Shown: positions 59,857 through 64,000 of the stretch, in pieces
Layout of the letters: each line of letters begins with the position of its first letter
Position numbering within the stretch: the first letter of the stretch is position 1
Assembly (NCBI GenBank): GCA_963920765.1
Contig: OY987248.1
Coordinates: 12,558,539 to 12,622,538, forward strand
Direction: 5' to 3'
Source: Ulota crispa
Taxonomy: Eukaryota > Streptophyta > Bryopsida > Orthotrichales > Orthotrichaceae
Length of the DNA: 64,000 nucleotides
The notes under the pieces: generated by a model
Database searches by the model: none
What the model was told of the DNA's origin: nothing
The model's input: only the letters and a program-made list of their open reading frames with translations
Position numbers and translations under genes: made by a program

Positions 59857-60094
59857 CCCTTGACGGCCCTGAGCGCCTAGTGGTCGCTCAATTTTGAAAA
59901 ATGTCCATGTTTGACTCTTATCCTCTTCTTAATGGTAAAGTCAAAGGACTTGTTCTTTTTCATATACCTCTAGGCATGTATCTACTGCCACTCAAAAAAA
60001 ATTCAAGTTATTTGACTCTACTCAGATAATACTTTTATTGGACTAAGTACACAAGGGTATGGATTTGAGTGAATATGGCTTGGGCGCTCACGGA
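59857..60094. mobile_element. TTAA-flanked MITE (238 bp)
   Basis: TTAA lies at 59853-59856 and 60095-60098. The ends are CCCTTGACGGCCCTGAGCG and GGGCGCTCACGGA. It also has GAGCGCCTAGTGGTCGCTC just inside the left end. Confidence 0.8.
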
Positions 60095-60361
60095 TTAATG
60101 GCTATCCAAATTTGGCATGAAGCACCTCAAAGTAGGTAGATTTCTATTATTAACTTTAAAAGCTTACACTAGAATTATTATTGAATAAAAATTTATATGC
60201 AATCTTGTTCTTGCATTCTTGTCTACCAACAAGCTTGTTGATTTGCTTACTATCTAACATGAGAATTCCCTTAAAAACTTGTATCCTTGATAGCTAAACA
60301 TAGTTCATTCCATAATTGCATGTATTTGTTCTAAATTCTATGTTTTCTCAAAATGCCTTAA

Positions 60362-60586
60362 TCTTTAAATGACCGTAGGGCATAGTATATACATTGCCAT
60401 ATAATTGGCATTTGCTACCAATAAAAAGTTATAATTTGGGATCTCAAGTAACTCGCTAGAACAACTTTTATCTATTCTTCAACTTTTTGTTGATTTCAAA
60501 TGTAGTAAAGGTGTGAGTCTATTCTAAATATAAGAAAAATATTTTGTATTGTACTGGTGGTAGCGGCATGTTGAGACACTTAGGAG
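60362..60586. mobile_element. TTAA-flanked MITE, inverted copy of 59518-59749
   Basis: TTAA lies at 60358-60361 and 60587-60590. The ends are TCTTTAAATGACCGTAGGGC and GAGACACTTAGGAG. The interior is the reverse complement of 59518-59749 with moderate divergence. Confidence 0.82.
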
Positions 60587-60654
60587 TTAACCTCTCAATG
60601 CTTAGGTGTTGAAATTTGGCCTCTTTTTATTGTATATGGAGATACTTTGGATAT

Positions 60655-60966
60655 AAGGTAGCAACATCCATAAGCACCACTGTCCCTATAACCATCACCT
60701 CAAAAATCTTGGAGAATCTATGAAAGTGAATAGATGGAATTACAAGGATGTACAACGTCTGAACATGAAACCCTAGTGTTGGTATTAGGTGCAATTGCAG
60801 CCCTCTCTTTACAAATTCACAACTTATTCTCACAATATCCAAATAATACATTCAAAAGTGCAAACTCATCATTTTTCTCTTGCTAATAGGATCCTATTAT
60901 TTGCTAGATGATTATTATCATCATGTTCATAACCCTTTATTTTATGGTTATGAGTGCTGCTATCTT
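60655..60966. mobile_element. AAGGTAGC-ended MITE, inverted copy of 23885-24200
   Basis: The ends are AAGGTAGCAACATCCATAAG and TTATGAGTGCTGCTATCTT. The interior TAGGATCCTATTATTTGCTA and GTGCAAACTC match the reverse of 23885-24200. The - strand open frame at 60627-60851 lies within the repeat and is not a gene. Confidence 0.82.
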
Positions 60967-61104
60967 AAAAGGATTAACAAATTGTGAAACTTGTTTCAAA
61001 TTTTGCACAAGCACTTTTTTATACTTTCAATGAGCCTTACTTTAGATCTTTTAGGTGATATTAATATTCAAATAATCATAAACATTCAAAAAATATCTAG
61101 CATG

Positions 61105-61364
61105 AAACGCGTTATTTGTTAAATTGGGAAAAATAGTACAAAGTGGGACTTTCAAGAATTCAGGTGATCACCTGAATTCCAGCACACAACGTTTTTTTTT
61201 GTACATGTGCCCTCACCTGAGGGGAGAAATTTGCGAGGGAAAAAATCTTAGTGGCTCAAATTGAATTTTATACCTTTAAATCTTGTTTAAAGTAACTTTT
61301 TGGGTTTCAGGTGAAATACAAAATGGTACCTACGTTTTTACCAATTTAACGAATAACACGTTAT
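61105..61364. mobile_element. AACACC-family MITE (AACGCG subtype)
   Basis: The ends are AACGCGTTATTTGTTAAATT and AATTTAACGAATAACACGTT. The interior hairpin AATTCAGGTGATCACCTGAATT is a near-perfect palindrome. Related in reverse to 32128-32384. Confidence 0.83.
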
Positions 61365-62561
61365 GACTAGTTGGCAAATCTTATCTTTGTAATTTCAAAC
61401 TCTGTTATTTGAGAAGTAGTAGTAATTTGAGACAAATGGAAAGTGCACTATGAATAATGGAAAAAACATGTTTATATGGTTATTTGTTGACACAAACGAT
61501 GAGAAGCTTTGCGCATCAACATCCAAATTAATTGCCTGCATGGTCTACGTAACCAACCTTAAGAAAACAATTCACATTCAAATGTAATGTCTCACACAAA
61601 GACAATATTTTTTAACTTTCAAGATATTAGAAACAATTATGCAATGGAAAAAAAATTCCAATAGGGTCCATCAACTTCAAATAAGCATGGACAAAATGAT
61701 GTAATATAAAGAGTTCCCACTCATAGAATACTTTTTGTGTTTCATGATTTTTGATGGTCCCTTAGAAAAAGAGAAAAACCAACTTGCTCATACAAGTGAC
61801 TTATTGGCATAATTTGTTGTTTTTAGTGGATTACTCATTGCATAATTGACATTTTGAAATGCAATCAAGAGATTTCTAGGAAATAAGCACTTTCACAAGA
61901 GATATTGAATAAGAAAAACTAGGATAACCCAAGTTTTGGAAAAATGTCACTTTTGAAATCCAAGTGACATTTTGAAATCCAAGTGACATTTTGAAACCCA
62001 AGTGACATTTTGAAACCCAAGAACTACTAGAGGAGTGGCCCCCTAGTAAGACCCTCTTCACACGAGAGGCAAAAAGTCATGTAGAGTAAAATATTAGTCA
62101 AGAAAAACTATAGAAATTGAAAAGACCAAGTAATGTCACTATATTGAAATTTTCCTTTCAAGGGGCAAGAAAAACAATGAGTGATGTGAACAACACTTTT
62201 TTTAGTTTGTAGCAATAAAAGTGGACAATTTTTGGGTCCCTAGAATTTGCGTCAAGCTCATAAAAGAGGCACACCAAATCAATCCAAAGGACCTTTTGAC
62301 CAAAACCCTTACCGCCAATTAATTTATCATATTTTTAATAAATTGAAAACTAAAAGTCAATTTTGCAACCCCTTTTCACTTTACATTACAACCAAATGTC
62401 ATTACCTCTAAATGCTAGCATTTCAAGAACCAGCCATGGCTCGTGAGAGATTTCTTTTACAAGGTTTCTCACCTCTAGTATAAAGAGGGCCTGTGTCTAA
62501 CAAAATGTGTCAATTTTAGGGCCTGATATTAGATTCATTAGGGGGTAGGGTTTTTTTTTTC
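61365..62561. other. AT-rich intergenic with a short tandem repeat
   Basis: No gene. About four units of a 19-bp repeat (AATCCAAGTGACATTTTGA) occupy 61945-62022. The - strand open frame at 61876-62061 is a product of it. Confidence 0.6.
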
Positions 62562-62789
62562 CCATTTTACAAGGGTAAAGCAACTTGCACCCAACAATGC
62601 AAAGCAAGTAAGGAAAAAATGAACATAATTGGATAGAATTGTCAACATTTGCTTGTTCATCCATAAATTATACTAATATTAATAGACTTCATCCAAAAAT
62701 TGGCAAATTTGATGTTGGCTTGGGGAGGGATTTGGCCATTTCATCCATTTTTTCACTATATTTTTTTCAGTGTTATGGTAGCCATGACA
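62562..62789 (+). repeat. ~265-bp dispersed repeat, copy 4 of 4
   Basis: It is collinear with 23470-23722 (ACAAGGGTA, GTAAGGAAAAA, TGTTGGCTTGGGGA, TTTTTTCACTATATTTTTTT) and runs directly into the 22-bp minisatellite. Confidence 0.8.
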
Positions 62790-63163
62790 ATTTGAAGTAA
62801 AATTTAGACAAATCTGAAGTAAGACTCAGGCAAATTTGAGGTAAAATTTAGGCAAATTTGAGGTAAAATTTAGGCAAATTTGAGGTAAGATTCAGGCAAA
62901 TTTGAGGTAAGATTCAGGCAAATTTGAGGTAAGATTCAGGCAAATTTGAGGTAAGATTCAGGCAAATTTGAGGTAAGATTCAGGCAAATTTGAGGTAAGA
63001 TTCAGGCAAATTTGAGGTAAGATTCAGGCAAATTTGAGGTAAGATTCAGGCAAATTTGAGGTAAGATTCAGGCAAATTTGAGGTAAGATTCAGGCAAATT
63101 CGATGTAAGATTCAGGCAAATTCGAGGTAAGATTCAGGAAAATTCGAGGTAAGATTCAGGCAA
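62790..63163. repeat. Minisatellite, exactly 17 units of 22 bp
   Basis: The consensus unit is ATTTGAGGTAAGATTCAGGC plus AA. The span of 374 bp equals 17 x 22 without indels. The first units vary (AAAATTTAG, AGACTCAG), the middle ones are nearly identical, and the last three have TTCGA. The array extends the single 22-bp motif found at the end of the other three copies of the adjoining repeat. Each unit has GAG|GTAAG and TTCAG|G, matching splice donor and acceptor consensus. Confidence 0.95.
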
Positions 63164-63816
63164 ATTTTTGCCAGAAAAAAAGCCCTGGGGGGGTGGGGGC
63201 GGCCAATATAGATATTTGAATTTCGAAGAGAGACTGTTGTTGGGAAAAGGAAAGGAAGGGTAGTTGCCTTGTGATCTCCGCCGTTTACACGCCGACGTGG
63301 AGCGTCCTCGGTCTGCATGAGTCGGTTCACAGGGGCGTTTGAAACTCCGCACCACACGGCCACATCACCTCCCTCGGAAGAAACTGGCGCCATCTTGTTT
63401 GCGGCCTTGCGTTTCGTGGAACAATTTCGGCGGTGGTGGTACAATTTCACGAGAATACAGTAACCACTGATTTTTGAGGGCAGGGTGTTTGTTGTTGCAC
63501 CACTGAAAAACCCTGAATCGTTTTCAATTTTGCCCAACTTGAACTTTCTGTACCCGTGTTTAGATTTGCAGCGCTCAAGGTTTAAGTTCAGGACCTCAAG
63601 ACCCTAGCTGAGCCCTCGAAACTCCTACGTTTCTCAATGCTCTAGGTACGATTTATTTTCACAGCGAACGTTCTCATTTCTGGTGCTCTCAATTTCGACG
63701 GAGTTTTTTAAGAAAATTATGGCCCGAGGACAGAGTTGTTGTTGTTGTTGTTGTGGGTATTATGAATTATGAGTTCTGTGATTAAATGTTGTGTGATTGA
63801 CTGGCAGGGGTGAATT
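63164..63816 (+). promoter_or_regulatory. GC-rich upstream region, 5' UTR and 5' UTR intron of the edge gene
   Basis: GC rises sharply after 63176. A probable 5' UTR intron runs 63646-63807 (AG|GTACG to CTGGCAG|GG). It contains a TTG repeat near 63737-63755 that would otherwise form a short upstream frame starting at 63719. An in-frame TGA lies 6 bases before the ATG. The - strand open frames at 63112-63537 are judged shadows. Confidence 0.5.
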
Positions 63817-64000
63817 ATGCCGTGGGAGTATTTCCAGTTGGGTTTGGATGTTGTGGCAGCCGGGTGCTCCCTGGTGGCAGCCATGGGGTTCGTTGCTATG
63901 GTTGGGTGGTTTTTCGTCTCCATCGCCTTCGTCAGAGCTGCAGCCAACACACCAGCCAAGTTGCCTGCCAAAAAGCAGCACATTCGTTTGGTTTCGAACC
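63817..64000 (+). CDS. N-terminal part of a membrane-anchored protein, runs off the window
   Basis: The frame opens at ATG 63817 with a TGA two codons upstream and continues without stop to the window edge (61 codons). The product begins MPWEYFQLGLDV, followed by a long hydrophobic stretch at residues ~13-43 (AAGCSLVAAMGFVAMVGWFF, then VSIAFVRAAA) consistent with one transmembrane helix or signal anchor. A basic segment follows (KLPAKKQHIRLVSN). GC-rich codon use contrasts with the AT-rich flanks and supports a real exon. The family is not recognised; the functional domain presumably lies beyond the edge. Opposite-strand frames at 63717-63983 are shadows. Confidence 0.68.
   Translation, partial: MPWEYFQLGLDVVAAGCSLVAAMGFVAMVGWFFVSIAFVRAAANTPAKLPAKKQHIRLVSN

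Noticed and set aside
60627-60851. 74-codon - strand open frame
   Set aside because: Lies almost entirely in the AAGGTAGC-ended repeat; the copy at 23885 does not preserve it.
62790-63163. CRISPR-like array
   Set aside because: Continuous 22-bp tandem repeat with no spacers, in eukaryotic DNA.
63112-63537. 141-codon - strand open frame
   Set aside because: Starts in the GC-rich upstream region of the edge gene and ends in the minisatellite; no domain.

Overview
The window looks like gene-poor nuclear DNA of a land plant. Long AT-rich stretches lack credible coding potential, the genes carry GT-AG introns, and one gene is an F-box protein. Several repeats have ends typical of plant transposons: GAGCATC ends with a TAA duplication, a CACTATAAG end, and Mutator-like ends with a 9-bp duplication. 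Species and clade cannot be fixed from the sequence alone. A bryophyte, lycophyte, fern or gymnosperm would all be possible. No tRNA, rRNA or CRISPR array was seen.

Only three genes are supported, all in locally GC-richer DNA near the right side. (1) 47982-49967, + strand: a four-exon gene for a 239-residue protein with a signal peptide and no recognised family. (2) 52073-53551, - strand: an uninterrupted F-box protein with a beta-propeller-like C-terminal part, convergent with gene 1. (3) 63817-64000, + strand: the first coding exon of a membrane-anchored protein that runs off the window, with a predicted 5' UTR intron.

The other ~57 kb is mostly small non-autonomous transposons. The dominant class (about 21 copies plus end fragments, roughly 12.7 kb or 20% of the window) is flanked by TTAA on both sides and has inverted ends of the type CCCCTAAAGGACC or CCCTTGAGCGCCC. 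Size groups are near 930, 660-760, 520 and 235 bp. TTAA duplication plus CCC ends is the signature of piggyBac-type elements; Sola3 is an alternative. Three insertions can be compared with a related unoccupied site inside this same window (25928, about 47160, 16487), and each agrees with precise insertion at TTAA. This is the most unusual aspect of the window.

Other families include TA-flanked CAGTG foldback elements with arms near 390 bp, AAGGTAGG-ended elements, an AACACC-ended MITE family (one copy lies in intron 1 of gene 1), Harbinger-type MITEs (two abutting and sharing TAA), a Mutator-type MITE with a 9-bp duplication, and a CACTA-like miniature element. Just upstream of gene 3 is a minisatellite of exactly 17 units of 22 bp. 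It appears to have grown from the terminal sequence of a dispersed repeat present three more times in the window. All assignments come from reading the sequence; no database search was possible.
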